From: Betaproteobacteria bacterium
Lineage (GTDB): Bacteria; Pseudomonadota; Gammaproteobacteria; Burkholderiales; Rhodocyclaceae
Direction: 5' to 3'
Length of the DNA: 54,561 nucleotides
Assembly (NCBI GenBank): GCA_009781175.1
Contig: WQYQ01000023.1
Coordinates: forward strand, 1 to 54,561
Position numbers and translations under genes: made by a program
Shown here: piece by piece, positions 42,445-52,002 of the stretch
How positions within the stretch are numbered: position 1 is the first letter of the stretch
Layout: every line of letters starts with the position of its first letter
The notes under the pieces: generated by a model
What the model saw: only the letters and a program-made list of their open reading frames with translations
Told to the model about the DNA's origin: nothing
Databases searched by the model: none

Positions 42445-42459
42445 GGCGCTAAATTCGCT

Positions 42460-43953
42460 TTAGGTCTGAGCGCGTTCGATCAGGAATTGTGCGAGCAGAG
42501 GCACCGGCCGGCCGGTTGCGCCTTTTTCGGTGCCGGATTTCCAGGCCGAGCCCGCAATATCCAAGTGCGCCCACTTATACGCCTTGGCGAAACGCGAAAG
42601 GAAACAGGCCGCCGTGATCGCGCCGGCTGCGCGGCCGCCGATGTTGGCCATGTCGGCAAAGTTGCTCTTGAGCTGGTCCTGATACACATCGAACAAGGGC
42701 AACTGCCAAGCGCGGTCGTCCGCGGTAGCGCCAGTAGCCATGAGCTCCTGCGCCAGGGTATCGTCGTTCGCGAGCAGGCCGCTCGTGTGGTTACCCAGCG
42801 CGATGATGCAGGCGCCGGTCAGCGTGGCGATGTCGATGACGCAGGCCGGGTCGAAGCGTTCCGCGTAGCTCAGCGCATCGCACAGAATCAAGCGGCCTTC
42901 GGCGTCGGTGTTGAGAATTTCGATCGTCTGGCCCGACATCGATGTGACCACGTCGCCCGGTTTGCTTGCCGCGCCGCCCGGCATGTTTTCGGTCGCTGGA
43001 ATCAGGCCGACGACGTTGATCGGAAGGTCGAGTTCGGCGAGTGTTTTAAAGGCGCCGAGCACCGCGGCCGCACCGCACATGTCGAACTTCATTTCGTCCA
43101 TCGCCTCGCCCGGTTTGAGCGAAACGCCGCCGCTGTCGAAGGTGATGCCTTTGCCGACAAGCACGATCGGCTTGTCCTTTTTGTTCTTCGCGCCGGCGTA
43201 CTTCATCACGATGAAGCGCGGCGCTTCATGGCTGCCGTGCGCCACGGAAAGGAAAGCGCCCATGCCGAGTTTTTCGATGCCTTGCTGATCGAAAATTTCG
43301 ATCCTGAGTTTCTTGGATTCCTTGCCGAGTTTTTTGGCCGTGTCGGCCAGATAGGTCGGCGTGCATACGTTGCCGGGCAGATTGCCGAGATCGCGCGCGA
43401 GCGCCATGCCGGCCGCGACGGCGGAGCCTTGTCTGGCGCCGCGCTCGATTTCCGCGTCCGGCTTGCCCGAAAACGCGAGCGTTATTTTTGCGACGCCGCG
43501 TTTCTCGTCGTCCTTTTTCGCGCGCGGGGCGTCATAGCGATAGGCCGCATTGGCGAGCAACTGCATCGCAATCCGCGCGCGCCATTCCGCGCTGCGGCCT
43601 TCAAGCTCGACGTCCGCCAAAGTGACGACCGCCTCTTCGGCTTTAAGCTCCGCGAGTTTTTTCCCCGCTGCGGCGAGCGCGTCGCGATAAGCCTTTTCGT
43701 CGAATTCTTCCGGCTTGCCGTAGCTGATGAGCAAGACGCGCTCCGCAGCCACGCCGGGCAGGTGATGCAGCATCAGGCTCGAACCGGCCTTGGCGTCCAG
43801 ATCGCCATGCGCGAGCAGCTTGGAAAGCGTTTTGCCGCTGGCCGAATCGATGCGCGCCGCGATGCTGCCGAGCGCCTTTCCGGCAAATACGCCGACGACG
43901 AGACAGGCTGTTTTCTGCTTTTCCGGGACCACGGTTTTCGTGCTAGATTCCAC
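42460..43953 (-). CDS. pepA: Leucyl aminopeptidase
   Basis: Cytosolic M17 metallopeptidase with two metal ions, 497 residues. Catalytic region: VGKGITFDSGGVSLKPGEAM, then DEMKFDMCGAAAVLGAF, and the signature NTDAEGRLILCDAL, which provides metal ligands and the catalytic Arg. The N-terminal non-catalytic domain begins at MESSTKTVVPEKQKTACLVV. In E. coli PepA also acts as a DNA-binding regulator. It is divergent from lptF with a 94-bp gap, as in many proteobacteria, and heads the pepA-holC-valS operon. Confidence 0.96.
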   Translation of the reverse strand: MESSTKTVVPEKQKTACLVVGVFAGKALGSIAARIDSASGKTLSKLLAHGDLDAKAGSSLMLHHLPGVAAERVLLISYGKPEEFDEKAYRDALAAAGKKLAELKAEEAVVTLADVELEGRSAEWRARIAMQLLANAAYRYDAPRAKKDDEKRGVAKITLAFSGKPDAEIERGARQGSAVAAGMALARDLGNLPGNVCTPTYLADTAKKLGKESKKLRIEIFDQQGIEKLGMGAFLSVAHGSHEAPRFIVMKYAGAKNKKDKPIVLVGKGITFDSGGVSLKPGEAMDEMKFDMCGAAAVLGAFKTLAELDLPINVVGLIPATENMPGGAASKPGDVVTSMSGQTIEILNTDAEGRLILCDALSYAERFDPACVIDIATLTGACIIALGNHTSGLLANDDTLAQELMATGATADDRAWQLPLFDVYQDQLKSNFADMANIGGRAAGAITAACFLSRFAKAYKWAHLDIAGSAWKSGTEKGATGRPVPLLAQFLIERAQT

Positions 43954-44047
43954 TGATTACTCCTGGCAATAGGACGCTTGAGCGCGAGCTGACGATTATC
44001 GCGGCTCCCTCGGGTATCGTCAAAAGCCGCTTCGGGCTCAGATTCGC

Positions 44048-45121
44048 ATGGTTTTCCAGCGCGCAGCGATGCGCGAATTCGCGTCCAACGCGGCCGCGAT
44101 TTTCGTCGCACTGTTTTTTATTTTGCTCACCGTGATTTTGATCCGGCTGCTCTCGCAAGCGGCCGGGGGGCGTTTGCCGCCCGATGCGGTGCTTTATCTG
44201 ATTGGATTTTCGGCATTGAACAATCTGTCGACGCTGCTCGCGCTGACCTTGTTCATGTCGGTTCTGCTTACGCTGACACGCGTCTATCGCGACTCCGAAA
44301 TGGTCGTCTGGTTCGCAAGCGGCCTGCCGCTGACGGCCTGGATCGGGCCCGTGTTGCGCTTCTCCCTGCCGATCGTGGCGGTGATCGCGGCGGTGTCGAC
44401 CTATCTCTCGCCATGGTCGCAAAACAAGGCCCAGGTTTACCGCACGCAGCTTGAATCGCGCGACGACGTATCGAAAGTCGCGCCCGGAACTTTCCGCGAA
44501 GCCTCCAGCGGGCAGCGGGTGTTTTTCGTCGAATCGATCGCGGAAAATGAAGCCGAGGTGAAAAACGTTTTCGTCGCCCTGTATCAGGAGGAACGCCTCG
44601 GCGTGATCGTTGCGGCGCGCGGCTCGATCGAGCGCGAAGCCAACGGCGACCGCTTCGCGGTGCTGTTTGACGGACGCCGCTATGACGGCAAGCCGGGTAC
44701 GCCGGATTTCCGCGTCACGCGTTTCGAGCGTTATGCCATCCGGATCGAGGCGAAAGAGGTCGGGGCGATTGAGCAGACACCGCGCGGTCTGGCGACGCCG
44801 GAGTTGATCGCGAAGGGAGAAAAACCCTTGCTCGGCGAATTGTCCTGGCGCATCGGTTTGCCGATCGCGGCTTTGGTGCTGACCTTGATTGCGATTCCGC
44901 TTTCCTTCGTCAATCCGCGCGCCGGGCGCGCCGCAAACCTGATCTTCGCGATTTTCATTTTTACCGCCTATATCAATGCCCTCGGTGTGGCGCAAGCCTG
45001 GATTGCGCAGGACAAAGTCAGCTTCGCACTGGGCGCCGCGGCGGTGCATATCGTGATGGTGCTCGTTTTGTTTTCCCTCTTTGCCCAGCGCATGTCGCTG
45101 TTCTCGTTTCTGCGCCGCTGA
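44048..45121 (+). CDS. lptF: LPS export permease LptF
   Basis: One of the paired inner-membrane permeases of the LptB2FG transporter that extracts lipopolysaccharide. 357 residues with the YjgP/YjgQ layout: helices near the N-terminus (IFVALFFILLTVILIRLLSQ), a coupling region DSEMVVWFASGLP, a periplasmic beta-jellyroll in the middle (about 110-260) and three C-terminal helices. The ATG at 44048 (MVFQRAAMREF) is used; a second Met at codon 8 is possible. Its stop overlaps the lptG start by one base (TGATG), so the partners are coupled. Confidence 0.93.
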   Translation: MVFQRAAMREFASNAAAIFVALFFILLTVILIRLLSQAAGGRLPPDAVLYLIGFSALNNLSTLLALTLFMSVLLTLTRVYRDSEMVVWFASGLPLTAWIGPVLRFSLPIVAVIAAVSTYLSPWSQNKAQVYRTQLESRDDVSKVAPGTFREASSGQRVFFVESIAENEAEVKNVFVALYQEERLGVIVAARGSIEREANGDRFAVLFDGRRYDGKPGTPDFRVTRFERYAIRIEAKEVGAIEQTPRGLATPELIAKGEKPLLGELSWRIGLPIAALVLTLIAIPLSFVNPRAGRAANLIFAIFIFTAYINALGVAQAWIAQDKVSFALGAAAVHIVMVLVLFSLFAQRMSLFSFLRR

Positions 45122-46194
45122 TGAAAACGCTCCGGATTTATCTTCGACGCGAAATCCTGGCCGCGACAGGCTTGGTTCTGCTGGCCTTTTTGGCTTTGTT
45201 CGCGTTTTTCGATCTGCTCGGCGAACTCGATCAAGTCGGCCGCGGAGGCTATCGGCTCAAACATGCGGTGATCTTTGTCGCGCTGTCCCTACCCAGCCGC
45301 GCCTATGAAGTGCTGCCGATCGCGGCCCTGGTCGGCACCTTGTTTGCGCTCACGCAACTGGCGCGCAGTTCTGAAATTACCGTCATGCGCGCTTCCGGGC
45401 TTTCGACCGCCAAGGCCGTGCTCGTATTGACTCAGATCGGACTGATTTTCGCGGCGGGCACGTTTGTTCTCGGCGAGTTCGTGGCGCCGCCGCTCGAACG
45501 TGTGGCGCAAAAGTGGCGTTTGCGCAGCACCAATTCCAGCTTGCCGCAGGAATTGCGTTCCGGTTTCTGGGTTAGAGACGGGCGCTTGTTCGTCAATGCT
45601 CAGCAGGTCCAGCCCGAGCGTGGTCTGGAAGGCGTGCGAGTGTTCGAGTTTGACGATCAATATCGGCTTGTGACGCTGACCGATGCGCAACATGGCGATT
45701 ATGTACCGGGGGAAGGCTGGCGCTTGCTTGATGTGGTACAGACGCGCTTCCTCGGCAATCGGACCGAGCTGGTCAAATTGCCCGAATATCGCTGGCAATC
45801 CGAACTGACGCCGGAAATGATGAGTGTGGTGATGGTGACGCCGGAGCGCATGGCCTTGCGTACCCTCGTTCCCTATATTCGCCATTTGAAGGAGAACGCG
45901 CAGGCAACCGGGCGGCATGAGGTCGCACTGTGGAAAAAACTGGCCTACCCGTTCGCTTCGATTGTGATGATGTGTCTCGCGCTGCCGTTTGCCTTCGTGC
46001 ATCACCGCAGCGGCGCCGTCGGCGCCAAAATCCTGCTCGGGGTGATGATCGGCATGTGCTTTCATCTGCTCAACGGCTTGTTCACCAACCTTGGTGTGAT
46101 CAACGCCTGGCCGGCTTCGGTGAGCGCGCTGACGCCGAGCTTGATCTTCCTGCTGATTACCGCGGGGATGCTGTGGTGGGTTGAACGCCGTTAG
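45121..46194 (+). CDS. lptG: LPS export permease LptG
   Basis: Second permease of LptB2FG, 357 residues, starting MKTLRIYLRREILAATGLVL. Typical segments: FALTQLARSSEITVMRASGL (coupling helix to LptB) and a periplasmic domain, then FASIVMMCLALPFAFVHHRS followed by GAVGAKILLGVMIGMCFHLL. It overlaps lptF by one base. The stop codon TAG at 46192-46194 coincides with the first bases of a MITE-like element, so the native C-terminus may have been altered; the end, GMLWWVERR, still looks normal. Confidence 0.94.
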   Translation: MKTLRIYLRREILAATGLVLLAFLALFAFFDLLGELDQVGRGGYRLKHAVIFVALSLPSRAYEVLPIAALVGTLFALTQLARSSEITVMRASGLSTAKAVLVLTQIGLIFAAGTFVLGEFVAPPLERVAQKWRLRSTNSSLPQELRSGFWVRDGRLFVNAQQVQPERGLEGVRVFEFDDQYRLVTLTDAQHGDYVPGEGWRLLDVVQTRFLGNRTELVKLPEYRWQSELTPEMMSVVMVTPERMALRTLVPYIRHLKENAQATGRHEVALWKKLAYPFASIVMMCLALPFAFVHHRSGAVGAKILLGVMIGMCFHLLNGLFTNLGVINAWPASVSALTPSLIFLLITAGMLWWVERR

Positions 46195-46374
46195 AGCGGT
46201 TTTGGTTTATGTGTGGACATTCCCTCTCCCCCAGCCGGCTCCGCCCCCCTCGCTGCGCTCTCCCCGCAAGCGGGCGAGGGGAGCGTCTTTCCCTCTCCCA
46301 CTTGTGGGAGAGGGTGTCCCGAAGGGGCGGGAGAGGGAAAGCGAAGCGTACACATTTGAATCAAAAATGCTCTA
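46192..46374. mobile_element. MITE-like element with terminal inverted repeats
   Basis: About 183 bp. The left end TAGAGCGGTTTTGGTTTATG matches the reverse complement of the right end, TAGAGCATTTTTGATTCAAA, over about 20 bp with small gaps; both then run into TTCCCTCTCCC. TA at both ends could be a target duplication of the IS630/mariner type. The interior has the hairpins CTCTCCCACTTGTGGGAGAG and CCCCGCAAGCGGG. It contains no gene. It lies between the ends of lptG and the convergent RDD gene. Confidence 0.65.
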
Positions 46375-46378
46375 GGGC

Positions 46379-46876
46379 TCAATCTGGGCGGCTCTGCAAA
46401 AGCAGCACGACGCAGGTGTCGGAAAAGCGGTCGTGCAGAAACTGGTTATCACGGTCGAACCAGGCCCAGAGCAACCCTGCGCCGAAAAAGCAGACCGAAG
46501 GCCAGGCCAGCGCATAACGGATCAGGCATTGCTTCAAGTCCGGCGGCCGCCGGGTGCGGGTATCGATGATCTGTAAACGCCAGGTTTGCATCGCCAGCGT
46601 CTGGCCGTTACGCCGCCACAGCACAATGAAATAAAACCCGAGCAGGACCGCGATATGCAGCCATTCGAGCCAGCCGGGTGGTGTCCAATGGGCGGCCAAG
46701 CCAATCAGAACGAGCGGAAGAATGAAACCGAACCCAAGTACGCCCAGGAGGAGCAGGGACTCATAGAGCAGGCTTGCCAAGCGGCGCCGGATGCCCGCAA
46801 TTTCGGCGATCGGGCGCGGTGCTACTCGGCTTTCAGTCGGATGGGTTGGTGCGGATGGTGGTGAGTTTGGGAACAC
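46379..46876 (-). CDS. RDD-family membrane protein
   Basis: A 165-residue inner-membrane protein with RDD features: the Arg in RRRLASLLYESLLLLGVLGF, the Asp positions in QIIDTRTRRPPD and the WFDRDNQFLHDRFSDTCVV region. Three or four membrane helices are visible (LLLLGVLGFGFILPLVLIGL, IAVLLGFYFIVLW, YALAWPSVCFFGAGLLWAWF). The start is uncertain: a GTG at 46876 overlaps the DUF3106 gene by 44 bp; a later TTG is possible. It is last in the sigma-factor cluster. Transport of ions or compatible solutes is known for a few relatives only. Confidence 0.85.
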   Translation of the reverse strand: MFPNSPPSAPTHPTESRVAPRPIAEIAGIRRRLASLLYESLLLLGVLGFGFILPLVLIGLAAHWTPPGWLEWLHIAVLLGFYFIVLWRRNGQTLAMQTWRLQIIDTRTRRPPDLKQCLIRYALAWPSVCFFGAGLLWAWFDRDNQFLHDRFSDTCVVLLLQSRPD

Positions 46877-47366
46877 GCTGATTACGCAAGTACGGCGGAA
46901 CCAGCCATTCTGCCGGAATTGGCGTGTAAATGTCGGACTTCGGCGGGCTTTTCGGTTTGTCCGAAATTCGCAAACGAGATTTTTCCTCCGACGACAGCGA
47001 TTCGTAGGTCTTCCAGCGTTCGCGAAGTTCCGGGCGTTGATTGGGCGGAAGCTTTTGGAGCCGCTTGTACTGTTGCCGCGCTTTGCGGCGTTGTTCGGGT
47101 GAAAGCTCCACCCATTCCTGCATGCGTGTCGTGATCCGCGCTTGTTCGGCTGGCGTCATCGAGGGGTAGCGGCGCGCGATGCCGAGCCACTTTTGTTGGC
47201 TTACGCTGGGCATACCGTCCCACTCGGCGCTCAACGGGGCTAGGGTTTTTTTGTCCGCCGCGCTGAGCGCCTGCCATTTCGGCGCCGCCAATGCGGCGTC
47301 CGAGCACAGGACGAATAGCGCAAGCGTCAGGGCGCGTGGGATGCGTCGGAATCGTGCTTGAGCCAT
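46833..47366 (-). CDS. DUF3106 periplasmic protein
   Basis: A 177-residue exported protein. A signal peptide (ALTLALFVLCSDAALA, cleaved near residue 28) is followed by the DUF3106 repeats rich in Trp, Glu and Arg: LSAEWDGMPSVSQQKWLGIA, then MTPAEQARITTRMQEWVELS, PEQRRKARQQYKRLQKLPPN and LRERWKTYESLSSEEKSRL. The ATG at 47366 lies within the last 40 bp of the DUF3619 gene. Widespread in betaproteobacteria beside a sigma factor. The function is unknown; the heptad-like repeats suggest a stress-related periplasmic protein similar in style to Spy-type chaperones, which is a guess. Confidence 0.86.
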   Translation of the reverse strand: MAQARFRRIPRALTLALFVLCSDAALAAPKWQALSAADKKTLAPLSAEWDGMPSVSQQKWLGIARRYPSMTPAEQARITTRMQEWVELSPEQRRKARQQYKRLQKLPPNQRPELRERWKTYESLSSEEKSRLRISDKPKSPPKSDIYTPIPAEWLVPPYLRNQRVPKLTTIRTNPSD

Positions 47367-47716
47367 CGATCGAAGCCGTGGTCAAGATAAGCATCTATGG
47401 GCAGATCGTCGGACAACAGCGCCGAATCGACCTCCGTCAGTTCGGAAACCCGCTCGTTGTCACGCCAGATACCGCCGGCGATGAGGATGCCAATGATTGC
47501 CGCAGCAATTAATGCGCTGCGTCCGTGCGAAAACCATATGTCGGCAAGACCGTGCCCAATCCCGGCGAGACTCAGCGCATGGGCGCGCACGCGATGATGC
47601 GCGAGCGCTTCGGCCCGGGCCGCACGCAGACGCTCAGTGATGCTTGGCTCGATGCCCTGCAAGCTGTGATTGAGTTCTGTCACGATGCGCCGGGCAAGCT
47701 GGTTTTCTGCGCTCAT
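47327..47716 (-). CDS. DUF3619 membrane protein, probable partner of the adjacent sigma factor
   Basis: A 129-residue protein. An N-terminal cytoplasmic part (SAENQLARRIVTELNHSLQG) is followed by one membrane helix (SALIAAAIIGILIAGGIW) and an acidic periplasmic tail (LTEVDSALLSDDLPIDAYLD). Its start overlaps the stop of the sigma-factor gene by four bases (ATGA). Gene order and topology, cytoplasmic domain then one helix, suggest an anti-sigma-like role, but this is inference. The DUF3619 family itself has no assigned function. Confidence 0.82.
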   Translation of the reverse strand: MSAENQLARRIVTELNHSLQGIEPSITERLRAARAEALAHHRVRAHALSLAGIGHGLADIWFSHGRSALIAAAIIGILIAGGIWRDNERVSELTEVDSALLSDDLPIDAYLDHGFDRWLKHDSDASHAP

Positions 47717-48285
47717 GAATTGACGATTCCTTTCGCACGTAAAGCGGCCGCCAAAGTATGCGTGGCGCGTGAGCAATGGGTTTTGACACTGCCCTCGGAG
47801 CAACCCATTGCAGCGGCGGTTTCCGCAATGTCCATTTCTTCCCAATAACGCATCAGGAAGGCTTGGCGTTGACGTAGAGGGAGCAGGGAGATTTCCTGTT
47901 CGAGAATTTCCAGTAGACGTCGGCGTTCGAGCTGGTCCGGCGGAGGGAGAAATGCATTGTTGTCGGACTCGGCACCGAGCGTTTCGATTGGATCGAGCCC
48001 TTCGTTGTCGCCGTCCTCGGGCGAAAACATCGAGAGCAGGGAAGTCCACAGGTTACGCACCTTGCTGCGACGGAAATGATCGTTGATCGCGTTTTGCAAG
48101 ATCCGCTGAAAAAGCGCGGGTAACTCTTCGAGCGGCCTGTCGCCATACCGTTCGGAGAGTTTCAGCATGGCGTCCTGAACGACATCGAGCGCGTTGTCTT
48201 CGTCACGCAAGGCAAACACCGCATGCTTAAAAGCGCGGCGTTCAACTCCTGCCAGAAAATTCGAAAGTTCTGTTCTTGATGCCAG
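47713..48285 (-). CDS. ECF-type RNA polymerase sigma factor, probable CTG start
   Basis: A sigma-70 family factor of 190 residues. Region 2 runs from about residue 10 (FALRDEDNALDVVQDAMLKL) through ELPALFQRILQNAINDHFRR, and region 4 is LPLRQRQAFLMRYWEEMDIA, then ETAAAMGCSEGSVKTHCSRA. A GTG at 48219 would cut off the start of region 2. In frame upstream lies ASRTELSNFLAGVERRAFKH, which matches the usual N-terminus of this subfamily. It is preceded by CTG at 48283-48285 with AAGAGG seven bases before, so I infer a CTG start. It heads the DUF3619-DUF3106-RDD cluster and is divergent from ilvB. Confidence 0.85.
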   Translation of the reverse strand: MASRTELSNFLAGVERRAFKHAVFALRDEDNALDVVQDAMLKLSERYGDRPLEELPALFQRILQNAINDHFRRSKVRNLWTSLLSMFSPEDGDNEGLDPIETLGAESDNNAFLPPPDQLERRRLLEILEQEISLLPLRQRQAFLMRYWEEMDIAETAAAMGCSEGSVKTHCSRATHTLAAALRAKGIVNS

Positions 48286-48412
48286 TGGAAACCTCTTTTT
48301 TACCGTCGCCGCGCAATGCCGAGCAGCGAGGATACCTTGACCAATCCATTGTGCACCGCAGACAATGTGCGTTTCCCTGCAAAGGGACTTTTTGTTCTTC
48401 TAAGGTGCTGCA

Positions 48413-50125
48413 ATGGTATTGACTGGTGCGGAGATTGTAATCAGGTGCCTGCAAGAGGAAAAGGTCGACTATCTGTTCGGCTATCCTGGCGGCTCTGTGC
48501 TGTATATCTATGATGAATTGTCCAAACAGGACAAGATTCGTCACGTGCTGGTTCGCCATGAGCAGGCCGCCGTACACGCTGCGGACGGCTATGCGCGCTC
48601 GACCGAAAAGGTGGGCGTTGCGCTCGTAACTTCCGGCCCTGGCGTTACCAACGCCGTAACCGGAATCGCGACCGCTTACATGGATTCAATTCCGGTGGTG
48701 ATCATCAGCGGCCAAGTGCCGTCCGCCGTCATCGGACAAGATGCGTTTCAAGAAGTCGACACGGTGGGGATCACGCGTCCCTGCGTGAAGCATAATTTCC
48801 TCGTCAAGAATGCCGCGGATATCGCGTCGACGATCAAAAAGGCGTTCTATCTCGCCAAAACCGGGCGTCCCGGGCCGGTGGTCGTCGATATTCCGAAGGA
48901 TGTCTCGGCGCAGAAGTGCGAATACGACGGGTATCCGAAAACGATCGCCATGCGTTCGTATAACCCGACGGTCAAGGGGCATCAAGGGCAGATCCGCAAG
49001 GCGCTGGGCCTGTTGCTGGAGGCCCGGCGGCCGATGATCTACATCGGCGGCGGCGTGGTGCTGGCCGATGCGGCCGAGAAGCTGACCAAGCTGGCCAGGC
49101 TGCTCGGCTTCCCGGTGACGAATACCCTGATGGGGCTCGGAGGCTTCCCGGGGACCGATCGCCTGAACCTGGGCATGCTCGGCATGCACGGGACTTTTGA
49201 AGCCAATATGAGCATGCATTATTGCGATGTTCTGTTGGCCGTCGGCACGCGTTTCGATGACCGCGTGATCGGTAGTCCGGAACACTTTGCACAAGAGCCG
49301 CGCAAGATCATTCATATCGATATCGATCCATCCTCGATTTCAAAACGGGTCAGGGTCGATGTGCCGATCGTCGGCAATCTTGCCGACGTCCTGGACGACA
49401 TGCTCAAAATGCTCGAATCCTCGGGCGATCGCTCCGATCCGGCCGCGCTCGAACCGTGGTGGAAGCAGATCGAGGAATGGCGTGGGCGTCAGTGTCTGAA
49501 CTACAAATTCTCGGAAGAGGTCGTCAAGCCGCAGCATGTGGTCGAAACGCTGTGGAAAGTGACGCAAGGCGATGCCTTTGTCGCATCCGACGTCGGCCAG
49601 CACCAGATGTGGGCTGCGCAGTACTACAAGTTCGACAAGCCGCGGCGCTGGGTCAACTCCGGTGGTCTCGGAACGATGGGCTTCGGTCTGCCCGCCGCGA
49701 TGGGGATCCAGCTTGCGCACCCCGGTGCGCCGGTGGCTGTGATTACCGGCGAAGGCTCGATCCAGATGTGTATTCAAGAGCTTTCGACCTGCAAACAATA
49801 CCGCTTGCCGATCAAGGTCCTGAGCTTGAACAACGGTTATCTCGGCATGGTTCGTCAGTGGCAGGAGTTCTTCCACGGCAACCGTTATTCCGAGTCGTAT
49901 ATGAGTTCGCTGCCGAACTTCGCCAAGCTGGCGGAAGCCTATGGTCACGTGGGTATTCATGTCGATAAGCCTGGCGATGTTGAAGGTGCGATTCGCGAAG
50001 CGTTTGCGCGTAAGAACGAACTGGTTTTCCTTGATTTCCAGGTCGATCCGACCGAGAACGTGTTCCCCATGGTCCAAGGCGGTAAGGGTCTGACCGAAAT
50101 GATCCTGTCCGCCGAGGATTTGTAA
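48413..50125 (+). CDS. ilvB: Acetolactate synthase large subunit
   Basis: Thiamine-diphosphate enzyme joining two pyruvates (or pyruvate and 2-oxobutyrate), the first common step of valine, leucine and isoleucine synthesis. 570 residues. The N-terminal domain has VDYLFGYPGGSVLYIYDELS and the catalytic Glu in RHEQAAVHAADGYAR. The C-terminal thiamine-binding region is GLGTMGFGLPAAMGIQLAHP followed by ITGEGSIQM and LNNGYLGMVRQWQEFF. AAGGTGCTGCA precedes the ATG. It is first in ilvB-ilvN-ilvC. Feedback control is expected through the IlvN subunit. Confidence 0.96.
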   Translation: MVLTGAEIVIRCLQEEKVDYLFGYPGGSVLYIYDELSKQDKIRHVLVRHEQAAVHAADGYARSTEKVGVALVTSGPGVTNAVTGIATAYMDSIPVVIISGQVPSAVIGQDAFQEVDTVGITRPCVKHNFLVKNAADIASTIKKAFYLAKTGRPGPVVVDIPKDVSAQKCEYDGYPKTIAMRSYNPTVKGHQGQIRKALGLLLEARRPMIYIGGGVVLADAAEKLTKLARLLGFPVTNTLMGLGGFPGTDRLNLGMLGMHGTFEANMSMHYCDVLLAVGTRFDDRVIGSPEHFAQEPRKIIHIDIDPSSISKRVRVDVPIVGNLADVLDDMLKMLESSGDRSDPAALEPWWKQIEEWRGRQCLNYKFSEEVVKPQHVVETLWKVTQGDAFVASDVGQHQMWAAQYYKFDKPRRWVNSGGLGTMGFGLPAAMGIQLAHPGAPVAVITGEGSIQMCIQELSTCKQYRLPIKVLSLNNGYLGMVRQWQEFFHGNRYSESYMSSLPNFAKLAEAYGHVGIHVDKPGDVEGAIREAFARKNELVFLDFQVDPTENVFPMVQGGKGLTEMILSAEDL

Positions 50126-50268
50126 TCTTGCATTCTGTGTTTGCGGGATGCCGCCCGACCGCGGCGGCATCTGCCTGCGGGGCTTACCGGCCTTGCCGGG
50201 CGGCGGGAACCACCCGTGGGTTGCTCGTGCCGCAGCGCTGATTGCTCTTTGATACGCAACGTACAAAA

Positions 50269-50766
50269 ATGGACATGCGACACGTTATCTCATTGCTTCT
50301 GGAAAACGAATCCGGCGCGCTTTCGCGTGTTTCCGGCCTGTTCTCCGCACGCGGCTACAACATCGAATCGCTCACCGTGGCGCCGACCGAAGACGCCTCG
50401 CTGTCGCGCATGACGATCGTCACGCGCGGCTCGGACGAAACCGTCGAACAGATTACCAAGCAGCTCAACAAGCTCGTCGATGTCGTGAAGGTCGTCGATA
50501 TCTCCGAGGCGGCGCACATCGAGCGCGAACTCATGATGATCAAGGTTCGCGCCACCGGCAAGGAACGCGAGGAAATGAAGCGGATGGCTGATATCTTCCG
50601 CGGCCATATCGTCGATGTGAGCGAATCCAGTTATGTCATCGAACTAACCGGCACTCAGGATAAACTCGACTCCTTTGTCGCGGCGATCGATGCCAGCCTC
50701 GTTCTCGAAACAGTTCGTTCGGGCGTTTGCGGCTTGGGCCGCGGCGACCGCGTGCTGAAGATCTGA
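50269..50766 (+). CDS. ilvN: Acetolactate synthase small (regulatory) subunit
   Basis: Activates the large subunit and confers valine inhibition. 165 residues with an N-terminal ACT domain: MRHVISLLLENESGALSRVS, then GLFSARGYNIESLTVAPTED, and a C-terminal ACT-like domain (GKEREEMKRMADIFRGHIVD). The start may be the ATG at 50269 (MDMRH) or at 50275 (MRH, the more common form); the upstream ribosome site is poor for both. It lies 143 bp after ilvB. A hairpin (50766-50811) begins at its stop codon. Confidence 0.95.
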   Translation: MDMRHVISLLLENESGALSRVSGLFSARGYNIESLTVAPTEDASLSRMTIVTRGSDETVEQITKQLNKLVDVVKVVDISEAAHIERELMMIKVRATGKEREEMKRMADIFRGHIVDVSESSYVIELTGTQDKLDSFVAAIDASLVLETVRSGVCGLGRGDRVLKI

Positions 50767-50811
50767 GAACCTGCTCATAACGCCTTTTGCGACAGATTCT
50801 GAGCAGGTTCT
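50766..50811. repeat. Hairpin and dispersed repeat between ilvN and ilvC
   Basis: AGAACCTGCTC (50766-50776) pairs exactly with GAGCAGGTTCT (50801-50811). The loop contains TTTTGCGACAGATTCT, shared with the repeats at 37631-37673 and 37776-37816. No T-run follows, so it is not a classic terminator; it may set the ilvC to ilvBN ratio. Confidence 0.7.
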
Positions 50812-50846
50812 AATACGCAACCGATAACTTCCGAATTCAGGATTGA

Positions 50847-51869
<1,023 letters not shown>

Positions 51870-51890
51870 TCGCCTGTTTTGGTTGCACGC

Positions 51891-51920
51891 AAACGGCCGC
51901 GCATGAGCGGCCGTTTTGCT
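51891..51920 (+). terminator. Rho-independent terminator after ilvC
   Basis: A perfect 10-bp stem (AAACGGCCGC with GCGGCCGTTT) and a 6-base loop, followed by TGCTTTC. The A-rich start and T-rich end make it able to work in either direction. It is 22 bp past the ilvC stop. Confidence 0.85.
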
Positions 51921-52002
51921 TTCGCGCTGCCGCCGCGGGTTGCCTGGTCTGCAAAACCCATCTGCTAATATTGCCGCACGTTGCCCGAACAAGAGCAAGA
52001 CA

